A DNA stretch of 64,000 nucleotides. Source: JAXDMK01 sp963765955 (GTDB lineage: Bacteria > Actinomycetota > Acidimicrobiia > Acidimicrobiales > AC-14). How positions within the stretch are numbered: the first letter of the stretch is position 1; every line of letters starts with the position of its first letter. The DNA is taken from positions 186,001 through 250,000 of the forward strand of contig CAVXYA010000011.1 of the NCBI GenBank assembly GCA_963765955.1, written 5' to 3'. A program made the translations under genes and the position numbers. Under the pieces are notes generated by a model that was not told the origin of the DNA, ran no database searches, and saw nothing but the letters and a program-made list of their open reading frames with translations. Positions 1 through 10,400 of this stretch are shown in pieces.

Positions 1-1237
1 ACGCCATCGGCTTCGGCGGGCGGGCCCTGCCCGGCGCCCAGGGCCCCAAGTACAAGAACTCGCCCGAGTCGGCCCTCTACGCCAAGAGCCGCACCCTCTA
101 CGGCCTCAACTGGGCCAAGGGGCCGATCGTCGAGGCGGGCGAGGTGGTGGTGTGCGAGGGCTACACCGACGTCATCGGGCTGGCCACCGTGGGCCGGGCC
201 CGGGCCGTCGCCACCTGCGGCACGGCCCTCACCGAGGACCACTTCCGGGTGCTCAAGAACTTCGCCCGCCGGGTGGTCCTGGCCTACGACGCGGACGCCG
301 CCGGCCAGAACGCGGCGGCCAAGTTCTACGAGTGGGAGCGCCGCTTCGAGGTCGACATCGCGGTGGCCGCCCTGCCCCCGGGATCCGACCCCGGCGAGCT
401 GGCCCAGTCCGACCCCGACGCCCTGCGGGCCGCGGTCGACGACGCCCGTCCCTTCCTCGCCTTCCGCCTCGAACGGGCGACCGCGGGGGCCGAGCTGCGC
501 ACCGCCGAGGGCCGGGCCAAGGCGGCCGAGGCGGCCATGGCCGTGGTCCGGGAGCACCCCAGCGACCTCGTCCGCGACCAGTACGTGATGCAGGTGGCCG
601 ACCGCGTCCGCATCCCGGCCGACCGCCTGCGACGCCTGCTGGAGGGCCGTCCCCCGCCGCCCCCGGACAGGCCCAGATCGGACCGCCCAGGCTCGGATCG
701 GTCGGGACCCGGGGAGCCCGGATCGGGTCGTGGCGGATCGGATCGTGGGGGGTCGGATCGTGGGGGGTCGGATCGTGGTGGGTCGGAGCTCTTGGGACGG
801 GAGCGGACGGGGCCGGAGCGGGAGGCGTTGCGGGTGGCGGTCCACCAGCCGGAGCGGGTGGCGTCCCGCCTCCACGAGGTGCTGTTCACCGACCCCACCA
901 TCCTCGCCGCCTACCGGGCCCTGTGCCGGTCGACGACGCTGCACGAGGCCATCGAGGGGGCCGAGCCCCCCGCCGCCGCCCTCCTCCAGCGGCTGGCGGT
1001 GGAGGACGACGAGTCCGACCCCGACGACGTGATGGCCCGCCTGGCCGAGGAGTCGGCCCGCCGGGCCATCGCCGATCTCGACACCAGCGCCCGCCTGTCC
1101 GCCGACCCCATGGGGTATGCCGACCACATGGGGTGGCTCAAGTTGGCGGTCGAGGAGCTGCGCAACCCGGACACGGTGATCGAGGCGACCGGGCGGTTGG
1201 TACGCTGGCTTGTCGACCGGTTCGAGGAGCAACAGGT

Positions 1238-1241
<4 letters not shown>
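1..1241 (+). CDS. dnaG: DNA primase, C-terminal part (5' end outside window)
   Basis: The frame is open from base 3 and has no start inside the window, so this is the 3' part of the gene. DnaG makes RNA primers at the replication fork. Visible primase features are GFGGRAL followed by KYKNSPES and LYGLN, the TOPRIM glutamate in CEGYTDVIG and the metal-binding Asp residues in AYDADAAGQNAA. After the TOPRIM domain comes a Pro/Arg/Gly linker with tandem GSDRG repeats, then a helical C-terminal domain of about 150 residues that should be the DnaB helicase-binding region. The stop TGA (1239-1241) overlaps the TTG start of rpoD, so the two are probably co-transcribed and translationally coupled, as in the classical macromolecular synthesis operon. 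Confidence 0.95.
719..786 (+). repeat. 15-bp tandem repeat in the dnaG linker
   Basis: Three to four imperfect copies of a 15-bp unit (GGGGGGTCGGATCGT type) encode repeated Gly-Gly-Ser-Asp-Arg. The repeat lies in the linker between the catalytic and helicase-binding parts of DnaG, so copy-number change is probably tolerated. Confidence 0.8.
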
Positions 1242-2578
<1,337 letters not shown>

Positions 2579-2621
2579 GCGGGGGAGTGGCGGCCGTGCG
2601 CTGGTACGTTGGACCAGTCCT

Positions 2622-2697
2622 TCCGGGGTAGCTCAATCGGCAGAGCACCGGCCTGTTAAGCCGTTTGTTGTGGGTTCGAGTCCCACCCCCGGAGCCA
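2622..2697 (+). tRNA. tRNA-Asn (GTT)
   Basis: The cloverleaf folds with a 7-bp acceptor stem (TCCGGGG/CCCCGGA), D arm AGCTCAATCGGCAGAGC, anticodon loop CTGTTAA (anticodon GTT), T arm with GGTTCGAGTCCC, discriminator G and an encoded CCA end. It lies 43 nt after rpoD. Confidence 0.95.
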
Positions 2698-2726
2698 TCG
2701 GATTCCCGCACTCCCGTCGACCATCA

Positions 2727-2799
2727 GGGCCCGTAGCTCAGTGGTCAGAGCAGGGGACTCATAATCCCTCGGTCGCTGGTTCGATCCCAGCCGGGCCCA
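2727..2799 (+). tRNA. tRNA with CAT anticodon (Ile2 or elongator Met)
   Basis: The acceptor stem is GGGCCCG/CGGGCCC, the anticodon loop CTCATAA (anticodon CAT) and the T arm GCTGGTTCGATCCCAGC. No CCA is encoded. The D arm (AGCTCAGTGGTCAGAGCAG) and the TCGGTCGCTGGTTC stretch resemble the E. coli tRNA-Ile2 that TilS modifies to lysidine, so Ile2 is more likely than elongator Met. Anticodon alone cannot decide between them. Confidence 0.9.
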
Positions 2800-2960
2800 C
2801 CCCTGATGCCCGTCCCCGCCTACCCTGAACGACCGTGTGCACCTCTCCGCCAGGCCCTCCGGGCCCCCCGGAGAGGGCTCCCCGGCCGGCGTCGAACCGC
2901 CCCAGAAGTGATCGCGGCGGCGGGTCGCAAGGGTGGTTTCGGGCCCTGCCCGACCGCGGT

Positions 2961-3839
2961 GTGGAGGCTCCATCACTTCGTTCCGGGGGGTGGCTCGGAC
3001 GGTGGATGGCGGCCGGCGCGGCGGCCCTGGCGGTGGCCTCCTGCGGTGGCGGGGGAGGGTCGCGCGTGGCCCCGACGACGACCTCCGAAACCCCCGTCGC
3101 GACCACTGCGCCGACCTCCAACACGACTCTCGGGCCGGCGTCGGTGAGCCCCTCCCGCCCCGCCCCCGGACCCGGATCGGTGGCCTTCACCGTCCTCGGC
3201 GCCCCCGTGAGCGACCCCGGTCTGAGGGTCCTGATGGGGCCCGTCGAGGGCCTCGTGAAGGTCGTCGTGGGCGGCCTCCCGGAGGGCCCCGGGGGGGTCG
3301 AGGTGTGTCCCGTCCGGGGCGTCTCGGGGTCGCCGGGAACGGGCCGCTGCGTGGTCGCCACGTCCGATCGGACAGTCGATCTGACGGTCGACGGCGGTGT
3401 TGATGGAGGGCCGGCGGGGGTGCTCCTGCGGCCCGTCGGAGGGTCGTCGTCGACGCCGATCCGAGTGCCCGAGGTGACCTTCACCTACCGTCCCGACGGC
3501 GATTCGGTGACGATCGTGACCCCCCCGCTGCCGCCTCCCGGCACCCCCGGCGACTGCCCCGGAGGGGCCTGCGAGATGACCTTCGAGGTGGTTCCGACAG
3601 CCCGCGGCACCTTCGAGCTGGCGGCCGAGGGCCGCAACGCCCGGCCCCAGTTGACCCTCCGATCGGGCCGGGACGGTGCCGGTGGAGCCCGGACGGTGGC
3701 CATCGTGGAGGGCGGCGGACGCCTCCGGATGTCGGCGACGGTCGAGGGGCCGGAGGATGTGTCGCTCGTCCTGCGCAACCTCGGCTCCGAGGCGCTGCCG
3801 GCGTTGGAGTTGGCCCTGGTCTGGCCGGTCGTGCGCTGA
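2961..3839 (+). CDS. Putative lipoprotein upstream of the giant surface genes
   Basis: About 292 residues, unrecognised. A GTG start at 2961 gives a basic n-region (LRSGGWLGRW), a short hydrophobic core (MAAGAAALAVAS) and a Cys followed by five Gly, which is a lipobox (AVASC). Longer or shorter starts (2835, 3006) are possible. A Thr/Ser/Pro-rich spacer follows and then about 220 residues rich in Val/Gly/Thr/Pro that look like beta-sandwich material, with four Cys that could form disulfides. No enzyme motif is seen. It runs in the same direction as the giant repeat genes and could be a membrane-tethered partner of them, which is inference from position only. Confidence 0.6.
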   Translation: MEAPSLRSGGWLGRWMAAGAAALAVASCGGGGGSRVAPTTTSETPVATTAPTSNTTLGPASVSPSRPAPGPGSVAFTVLGAPVSDPGLRVLMGPVEGLVKVVVGGLPEGPGGVEVCPVRGVSGSPGTGRCVVATSDRTVDLTVDGGVDGGPAGVLLRPVGGSSSTPIRVPEVTFTYRPDGDSVTIVTPPLPPPGTPGDCPGGACEMTFEVVPTARGTFELAAEGRNARPQLTLRSGRDGAGGARTVAIVEGGGRLRMSATVEGPEDVSLVLRNLGSEALPALELALVWPVVR

Positions 3840-3847
3840 CCGTCGTT

Positions 3848-3864
3848 CCAACGCGCCGCGTTGG
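3848..3864 (+). terminator. Candidate hairpin after the lipoprotein gene
   Basis: CCAACGCG and CGCGTTGG form a short perfect inverted repeat 8 nt after the stop at 3839. There is no T run, as is common for GC-rich actinobacterial terminators. The strength is uncertain. Confidence 0.35.
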
Positions 3865-3877
3865 TCGTCCAACAGGC

Positions 3878-4020
3878 TTCCAACAGGGCGAAAGCGCAGG
3901 TCAGAGGCCAGATGGGGTGCTTGTCACCCCCCACCAGTCGTGGTAGACAGCACCCCAGATCAACGGAGGGATTTCACCCTTCGCGCCCCGTTTTCCATCA
4001 AGGAGCAGGTCCGAAACCGC
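3878..4020 (+). promoter_or_regulatory. 5' leader of giant gene 1 with a conserved motif
   Basis: The leader holds GCGAAAGCGC, then GTCAGAGGC (3900-3908) and, 16 nt on from the start of that motif, GGTGCTTG followed by CACCCCCC (within 3914-3932). The GGGGTG...CACCCC part can form a hairpin. The same elements in the same order and near-equal spacing precede giant gene 2 (13748-13784). AAGGAG at 4000-4005 is the nearest ribosome-binding-like sequence. I do not recognise a known riboswitch class. Confidence 0.45.
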
Positions 4021-7000
4021 TTGCGCGACACCCCCGAGACCGTGGTTGTGAGGCCCCTGCGGTGGGTCGCGCTCCTGGGTCTGCTGGCGGGGTTCTTCCT
4101 GCTCACGGTGGGTGCGGGGCCGGTCCGGGCCCAAGAGGCGCCCGCATCTGATGCGCCCGCCGCCACCACCACCACGGTGGTCCAGGCCGAGGCGCCCGTC
4201 GCCGACCCGGCCCCCTCGGGGGAGGCGCCGGCCCCGACCGAAGCCCCTGACGAAACCCCGCCGGGCCCCTCCACCGACCCTGCCGCCCCGGCCGACACTG
4301 CGCCCCCGGGAGACCCGGCCGATCCCGGGACGCCGGCCGCGGACTCCAACACCGAGCCCGCCCCCGAGCCGATCGTGATCGTCCGCAAGAGCGACACCTA
4401 CAAGCAGCGCAAGGCCGAGGAGGCCGCGGCCACGGTGGCCACCAACACGGTGTCGGTCTCCACCACGCCGACGGAGCCCTCCTCGGTGCTCACCGAGTCG
4501 TCCACCGGCGCCCCGGCCACGACCGACGCGGCCGCCGCCGGCACCGCCGCCCTCGACGCAGCCGCGGCCGCGGCTGCGGTCGGCCCCATCCCCGGCGCCG
4601 ACGGCACCATCGCCACCTCCGCCCTCCGCTCCTCGCTGCACTCGTCGAGCCCGGCCGAGCGGGCCGCCGCCGCCGAGCTGCTGGCCGACAGCGAGGCCGC
4701 CGGCTCCGATGGCTCCAACGACGGGAGCGGCGTCACCTTCACCCGTGAAGGTCGCTGCCGCACCGTCACCAACAACGGTCTCTCAGATGTCCTCACGGTC
4801 GTGATCGGCCGTGGATGCAACGCCGAAGGCAACGGCCGCGGAACCGCTCCGAGTCCCAACTCGTCGAGCACGGTGATCGCGATCGGCGGGAACGTCACCG
4901 CCTCCGCCTTCGGTGGGTCCCGCGGCGACGCGAAGACCTTGGGCATCGCCATCCGTGGCAACGCCGACTGCGCAGCGGTCGGTGGCCCCGGTGGCGGTAA
5001 CGCCGACGACCTGTGCATCGCAGTCGGCAAGGCCCGTTCCGCGAACGGGATAGCAGTCGGCGGTGACCATCAAGGTGGCACTGCAGGCAGTGCCAACAGC
5101 CTCACCCTCGCCGTCGGCGGAGGTGACGCAACCGGCACTGCCGTCGGAGGAACGAGCAGGGGATTCGGCGGAGCAGGCGGCGGCAACGGTGGCAATTCGA
5201 ACGTCACCGGCAGTCCTACGGCAAACCAGGGATCAAGCGGTACCGGCTCCACCTCGGCGGGGAGCACGAGCTCCAACGCCGGAAGCACCGGCGATGCGTC
5301 GTCCAACGCCAACACCAGTCCTGGATCGGGCTCCGGCTCGTCCAACGGATCTGGTGCCACCGGCGGCGCCAACACCGACACGAACAGCGCCAACGGAAGC
5401 CCGTTGGGTTCGGCGGCCTCCAACTCCGGCAACGGTTCTGGGGGCTCGGCCACCACGGGCGACTCCGGCGGCTCCGGCAGCACCGGCGACTCCACCGCGA
5501 CCGGCGACGCCGGCAGCGTCGCCAACACCGGCGCCAACTCCAACGCCACCGCCCAGACCGGAAGCGGGGGCGCGGCCACCAACGTCACCACCGTGACGGT
5601 GCGCGGCGGCAACGGCGGCAACGCCGGCAACGCCACTGCCCAGTCGGGCACGGGAGGCGACGCCACCAACACGGTCATCGGCAGCGGCAATGTCACCGGC
5701 ATCGCCATCGGCGGCTCGAGCATCGCCCACGCCGACGCCGGCGGCGGCAACGGCGGCAACGTCAACGTGAACATCTCGCCGGTCGCGTCGAGCGGCGGCT
5801 CGGGCTCGGCCACCAACGTCACGTCGGTCAACGGCCAGGGCGGCACCGGCGGCGACGGTGGCACGGCCAACGCGGTGTCGGGGACGGCCGGCAGCGCGAC
5901 CAACACGGTCGTCGGGACGGGCGACGGCGACATCACCGTCCGCACCGTCGGCGGCTCCAGCCTGGCCCTGGCCGACGCCGGCGGCGGCGACGGCGGCAGC
6001 GTCGACGTGACGGTCTCGCCGACGGCCACGAGCGGCGGCGGCACGACCGGCAACGCCACGGCCCAGTCGAGCGCCAACAACTCCGGCACCACCGGCTCGG
6101 CCGACAGCAGCTCGACCTCCAACCCGGCCGCCAACTCGGGCAACTCGGGCGGCACCGGCGGCACCGGCAACGCCAACTCCAACAACACCGCCACCAACGG
6201 CGGCGTCCTCGGCGGCGCAACAGCCGGCGGGACCGGCACCGGCGCCACCTCGGGCGGCTCCGGCGACAGCGGCGATACCGGCGGCGCCGACGCCAACGGC
6301 GACGCCGACTCCACCGCCAACACCGGCGCCAACTCGACCGCCACCGCCCACACGGGCGACAGCGGCGACGCCACCAACCTCACCCTCGTCAACGGCCGGG
6401 GAGGCGAGGGTGGGGACGGTGGTTCGGCCAGCGCCACGTCGGGCACCGCCGGCTCGGCCACCTCCACCGTCATCGGTCCCAACGCGGGCGCCGTCAACGT
6501 CATCACCACCGGCGGCTCCAGCCTCGCCACCGCCATCACGGCCGGCGGCAACGGCGGCAACGTCAAGGTCAACGTCTCGCCCACCGCCATCACCGGCAAC
6601 ACCGGTGACGCGGTCGCCCAGTCGAGCGCCAGCAACTCGGGCACCACCGGCAACGCCGACAGCTCGGCCACCTCCAACCCGGGCGCCGGCTCCGGCAACT
6701 CCGGCAACTCCGGCCCCACCGGCTCGGCCACCTCCAACAACACCGCCACCAACACCGGCCTCGGCGGGGCGGCGGCGGCGGGCGGCGGAGACGCGACGTC
6801 CGGTCAGTCGGGCAACTCGGGCGACACCGGCGGCGCCGACGCCACCGGCAACGCCGGCTCGACGGCCAACACCGGCGCCAACTCGGTCGCCGACGCCCGC
6901 TCGGGCGACAGCGGCGACGCCACCAACGTCACGATCGTCGGCGCCTTCGGCGGCGAGGGCGGCGACGCCGGCGACGGCACCGCCGTCTCGGTCGCCGCCG

Positions 7001-7407
7001 GCCCCGCGGGCGACGCCTCGGCCACCATCGCCGGCTCCGGCACCAGCCTCACCTCGACGGTCACCGCCGGCTCGGCCATCGCCCTGAGCGACGCCGGCGG
7101 CGGCGACGGCGGCGACATCGACGTCACCGTCACCCCCCGGGCCGTCACCGGCAACACCGGCAACGCCACCGCCCAGTCGAGCGCCGACAACTCCGGCACC
7201 ACCGGCGCCGCCACGCTCCACCGCCTCCTCCAACCCGGCCGCCTCCTCCGGCAGCTCGGGCACCACCGGCCCGTCCGGGTCGGCCACCGGCACCTCGGTC
7301 GCCACCAACACCTCGATCCTCGGCTCGGCCCTCGCAGCTGGGGGAGACGCCACCTCGGGCGGCTCCGGCGACTCCGGCGACTCCGGAAGCGCCACCGCCG
7401 AGGGTGA
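4021..7407 (+). CDS. Giant surface repeat protein 1, N-terminal part (frameshifted)
   Basis: The start is uncertain: TTG 4021, GTG 4042 or GTG 4048 all precede the same signal peptide (RPLRWVALLGLLAGFFLLT...VRAQ). A Pro/Ala/Thr-rich spacer follows, then a charged segment (KSDTYKQRKAEE), an Ala-rich stretch and a domain with four Cys (GRCRTVTNN, GRGCNAEG, NADCAAVGG, DDLCIAVG). From about 5,250 the sequence becomes Gly/Ser/Asn/Thr repeats with NSGTTG and QSS-N-SGTTG motifs. The repeat breaks at 7213-7215: this frame turns into Leu/His/Arg-rich nonsense and stops at 7407, while the next frame continues the repeat without interruption. Removing one base (C7214) joins both parts into a protein of about 3,200 residues. 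Confidence 0.75.
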   Translation: MRDTPETVVVRPLRWVALLGLLAGFFLLTVGAGPVRAQEAPASDAPAATTTTVVQAEAPVADPAPSGEAPAPTEAPDETPPGPSTDPAAPADTAPPGDPADPGTPAADSNTEPAPEPIVIVRKSDTYKQRKAEEAAATVATNTVSVSTTPTEPSSVLTESSTGAPATTDAAAAGTAALDAAAAAAAVGPIPGADGTIATSALRSSLHSSSPAERAAAAELLADSEAAGSDGSNDGSGVTFTREGRCRTVTNNGLSDVLTVVIGRGCNAEGNGRGTAPSPNSSSTVIAIGGNVTASAFGGSRGDAKTLGIAIRGNADCAAVGGPGGGNADDLCIAVGKARSANGIAVGGDHQGGTAGSANSLTLAVGGGDATGTAVGGTSRGFGGAGGGNGGNSNVTGSPTANQGSSGTGSTSAGSTSSNAGSTGDASSNANTSPGSGSGSSNGSGATGGANTDTNSANGSPLGSAASNSGNGSGGSATTGDSGGSGSTGDSTATGDAGSVANTGANSNATAQTGSGGAATNVTTVTVRGGNGGNAGNATAQSGTGGDATNTVIGSGNVTGIAIGGSSIAHADAGGGNGGNVNVNISPVASSGGSGSATNVTSVNGQGGTGGDGGTANAVSGTAGSATNTVVGTGDGDITVRTVGGSSLALADAGGGDGGSVDVTVSPTATSGGGTTGNATAQSSANNSGTTGSADSSSTSNPAANSGNSGGTGGTGNANSNNTATNGGVLGGATAGGTGTGATSGGSGDSGDTGGADANGDADSTANTGANSTATAHTGDSGDATNLTLVNGRGGEGGDGGSASATSGTAGSATSTVIGPNAGAVNVITTGGSSLATAITAGGNGGNVKVNVSPTAITGNTGDAVAQSSASNSGTTGNADSSATSNPGAGSGNSGNSGPTGSATSNNTATNTGLGGAAAAGGGDATSGQSGNSGDTGGADATGNAGSTANTGANSVADARSGDSGDATNVTIVGAFGGEGGDAGDGTAVSVAAGPAGDASATIAGSGTSLTSTVTAGSAIALSDAGGGDGGDIDVTVTPRAVTGNTGNATAQSSADNSGTTGAATLHRLLQPGRLLRQLGHHRPVRVGHRHLGRHQHLDPRLGPRSWGRRHLGRLRRLRRLRKRHRRG

Positions 7408-10400
7408 GGCCGGCAGCGTGGCCAACACCGGCGCCCACTCGGCCGCCAACGCCCGCTCGGGCGACACCGGCGACGCCACCAACCGCACGGTCGTCCTCGG
7501 GGCCGGCGGCGAGGGTGGCGAGGGCGGCGACGCCGTCGCCACCACCACCCCGGCCGCCACCGGCGGCAACGCCCTCCACGTCGTCGGCGGCACGTTCGGC
7601 ACCATCGCCGTCGGCACCACCGCCGGCTCGTCCGTCGCCCACGCCGACGCCGGCGGCGGCGACGGCGGCGACGTCACCACCACCGTCAGCCCGGTCGCCA
7701 TCTCCGGCAACTCGGGCTCCGCCACCGCCCAGTCGAGCGCCAGCAACTCGGGCACCACCGGTCCCGCCTCCAGCCGGGCCACGTCCAACCCGGTCGCCAC
7801 CTCCGGCGGCTCGGGCGACACCGGCGCCACCGGCCCCGCCTCCAGCACCGGCACCGCCACCAACAGCGGCATCCTCGGCACCGCGGTCGCGGTCGACGGC
7901 GAGGCCGGCTCGGGCACCTCGGGCGGATCGGGCGGCACCGGTGCCGCCACCGCCGACGCGGGGGCCGACTCGGTCGCCAACACCGGTGCCGACGCCAGCG
8001 CCGACGCCCGCTCGGGCGACACCGGCGCCGCCGTCAACGATTCGCTGGTGGCCGGCATCGGCGGCGAGGGCGGCGAGGGCGGGTCGGCCACCGGGCTCTC
8101 CACCGGCGCCGGCGGCGTGGCCGTCACCGCCGCCCCCGTCCTGGGCACCGCGGTCCTGGGCTCCGGCAGCGGCTCCACCGTCACCCTGGTCGACGGCGCC
8201 GGCGGCGACGGCGGCGACGTCACCGCCTCCGGCAGCCCGCAGGCCGTCACCGGCTCGTCGGGCAGCACCACCGCCCAGGTGAGCGCCACCAACTCGGGCG
8301 ACACCGGCGCCGCCGGCAGTGACGCCACCACCACCCCCGTCTCCCGCACGGGCGCGTCCGGCTCGACCGGCAACTCCGGCGCCTCCACCGACACCGGCAC
8401 GGCCACCAACTCGGGCCTGCTGGGCACCGCCGCCACGCTGAGCGCCGAGTTCGACGATCTGGCCGACGAGTTCGAGGACGCCGCCGACGCCAGCGAGACC
8501 GGCTCGGGCGATTCCGGCGACTCCGGCCGCACCGGCGACGCCACCTCCACCGCCGACGTCGACTCCGTCGCCAACACCGGCGCCCACTCGTCGGCCGAGG
8601 CCGTCTCGGGTGACTCGGGCCGGGCCGTCAACAACGTCGACGTGGTCGCCATCGGCGGCGAGGGCGCCGACGCCGGCACCGGCACCGGCATCGCCGGCAC
8701 CGCCGGGACGGCCACCCAGAACATCAGCGGCGACGGCCTGGTCGTGGCCTCCACCCGAGGCGGCTCGTCAGTGGCCACCGTCGACGTGAGCGGCGGCGAT
8801 GGCGGCGACGTCACCGTCGACGTGAGCCCGATCGCCATCTCGGGCACGTCCGGCCCCGCCACCGCCCAGTCCAGCGCCACCAACAGCGGCGACACGGGCG
8901 ACGCCCACAGCTCGGCCTCCTCCAACCCGGTGGCCACCTCGGGCGACTCCGGCTCCACCGGTGCCACCGGCTCCGCCACCTCCAACCACCGCGCTTCCAA
9001 CACCGCCATCCTCGGCGTCGCCGTCGCCGGCGGCGGCGGGGAGACCGGCTCCGGCGACTCCGGCGACTCCGGCCGCACCGGCGATGCCACCGCCGAGTCC
9101 GAAGTCCTCTCCATCGCCGACACCGGCGCCACGTCGGTGGCCAAGGCCACCTCGGGCGACAGCGGCCTTGCCATCAACGACATCAACATCGAGGTCGAGG
9201 GCGGCGAGGGTGGCGAGGGCGGCAACGGTGCCCTCTCCATCTCGGGCGACGGCGGCGACGCCACCACCGACGTCACCGGCGCCGACGGGTTCGTGCTGGT
9301 CGACACCCACGCCGGCTCGTCGGTGGCAGCCATCGATGCCAGCGGCGGCGACGGCGGCGACGTCACCGTCTCCGCCCGCCCGGTCGCCGTCTCCGGCGGG
9401 TCCGGCCCCGCGGTCGCCCAGTCCAGCGCCACCAACAGCGGCGCCACCGGCGACTCGTCCAGCCACGCCTCCTCCAACCCCGTCGCCCGCTCCGGCCGGT
9501 CGGGCGACACCGGTGCCACCGGCCCGGCCACGTCCACCAGCACCGCCTCCAACAGCGCCATCCTCGGCGTCGCCCTGGCCGGCGGCGGGGAAACCGACTC
9601 GGGCGACTCCGGTGACTCCGGCCGCACCGGCGACGCCACCGCCGAGGCCGAGGTCGACTCCATCGCCAGCACCGGATCGGCCTCGGTGGCCAAGGCCGGG
9701 TCGGGCGAGAGCGGGCGGGCGTCCAACGAGATCGAGATCGACGCCGACGGCGGCGAGGGGGCCGACGGCGGCGACGACGCCTCCGCCATCTCGGTCGACG
9801 CCGGTGACGCCACCACCACCATCACCGGGGGCGCCGGGGTCACGGTCGTCGAGACCATCGGCGGCTCGTCGCTCGCCCTGGTCGACGCCAGCGGTGGCGA
9901 CGGTGGCGACGTCACCATCACCGCCGCCCCGGTCGCCACCTCCGGCACCTCCGGTTCGGCCAAGGCCCAGTCGAGCGCCACCAACACCGGCGCCACCGGC
10001 GACGCGGCCGGCTACGCCACCGCCGACCCGGTCGCCACATCGGGCGGGTCCGGGCCCACCGGCGCCACCGGGGGCGCGTCCTCCACCCAGAGCGCGACCA
10101 ACGGCGCCATCCTCGGCATCGCTGTTGTGGCGGGCGACGGGTCGGAGACCGGCTCGGGCGACTCCGGCGATTCCGGCCGCACGGGCGACGCCACCTCCGA
10201 CGCCGAGGTCCGCTCTATCAGCGGCACCGGCGCCACCTCGGTGTCCGACGCCGACTCCGCCACCAGCGGCCGGGCGTCCAACGAGATCGAGATCGAGGCC
10301 GAGGGCGGCGAGGGGGCCGAGGGCGGCGACGGCGCCATCGCCATCTCCGGCACGGGCGGCGACGCCACCACCGACGTCACCGGCAGCCCAGTTCCCGACG

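Noticed and set aside
152..1237. rpoD extending upstream to 152 as one 808-residue protein
   Set aside because: Before 1238 that frame is the shadow of dnaG (Arg/Gly/Pro-rich); the sigma factor begins at the TTG overlapping the dnaG stop.
3891..3960. Cyclic-di-GMP (GEMM) or ydaO riboswitch
   Set aside because: A GAAA loop and GC-rich arms are present, but the conserved core sequences of those classes are not found.
5233..9996. Very long minus-strand open frames opposite the giant genes (5233-9996, 10012-13707, 15299-18970, 20231-24433)
   Set aside because: They arise because Gly/Ser/Thr/Ala/Asp codons ending in G or C leave no stops in the reverse frames. They have no start signals, odd Val/Pro/Ala or Arg composition and no domain pattern.
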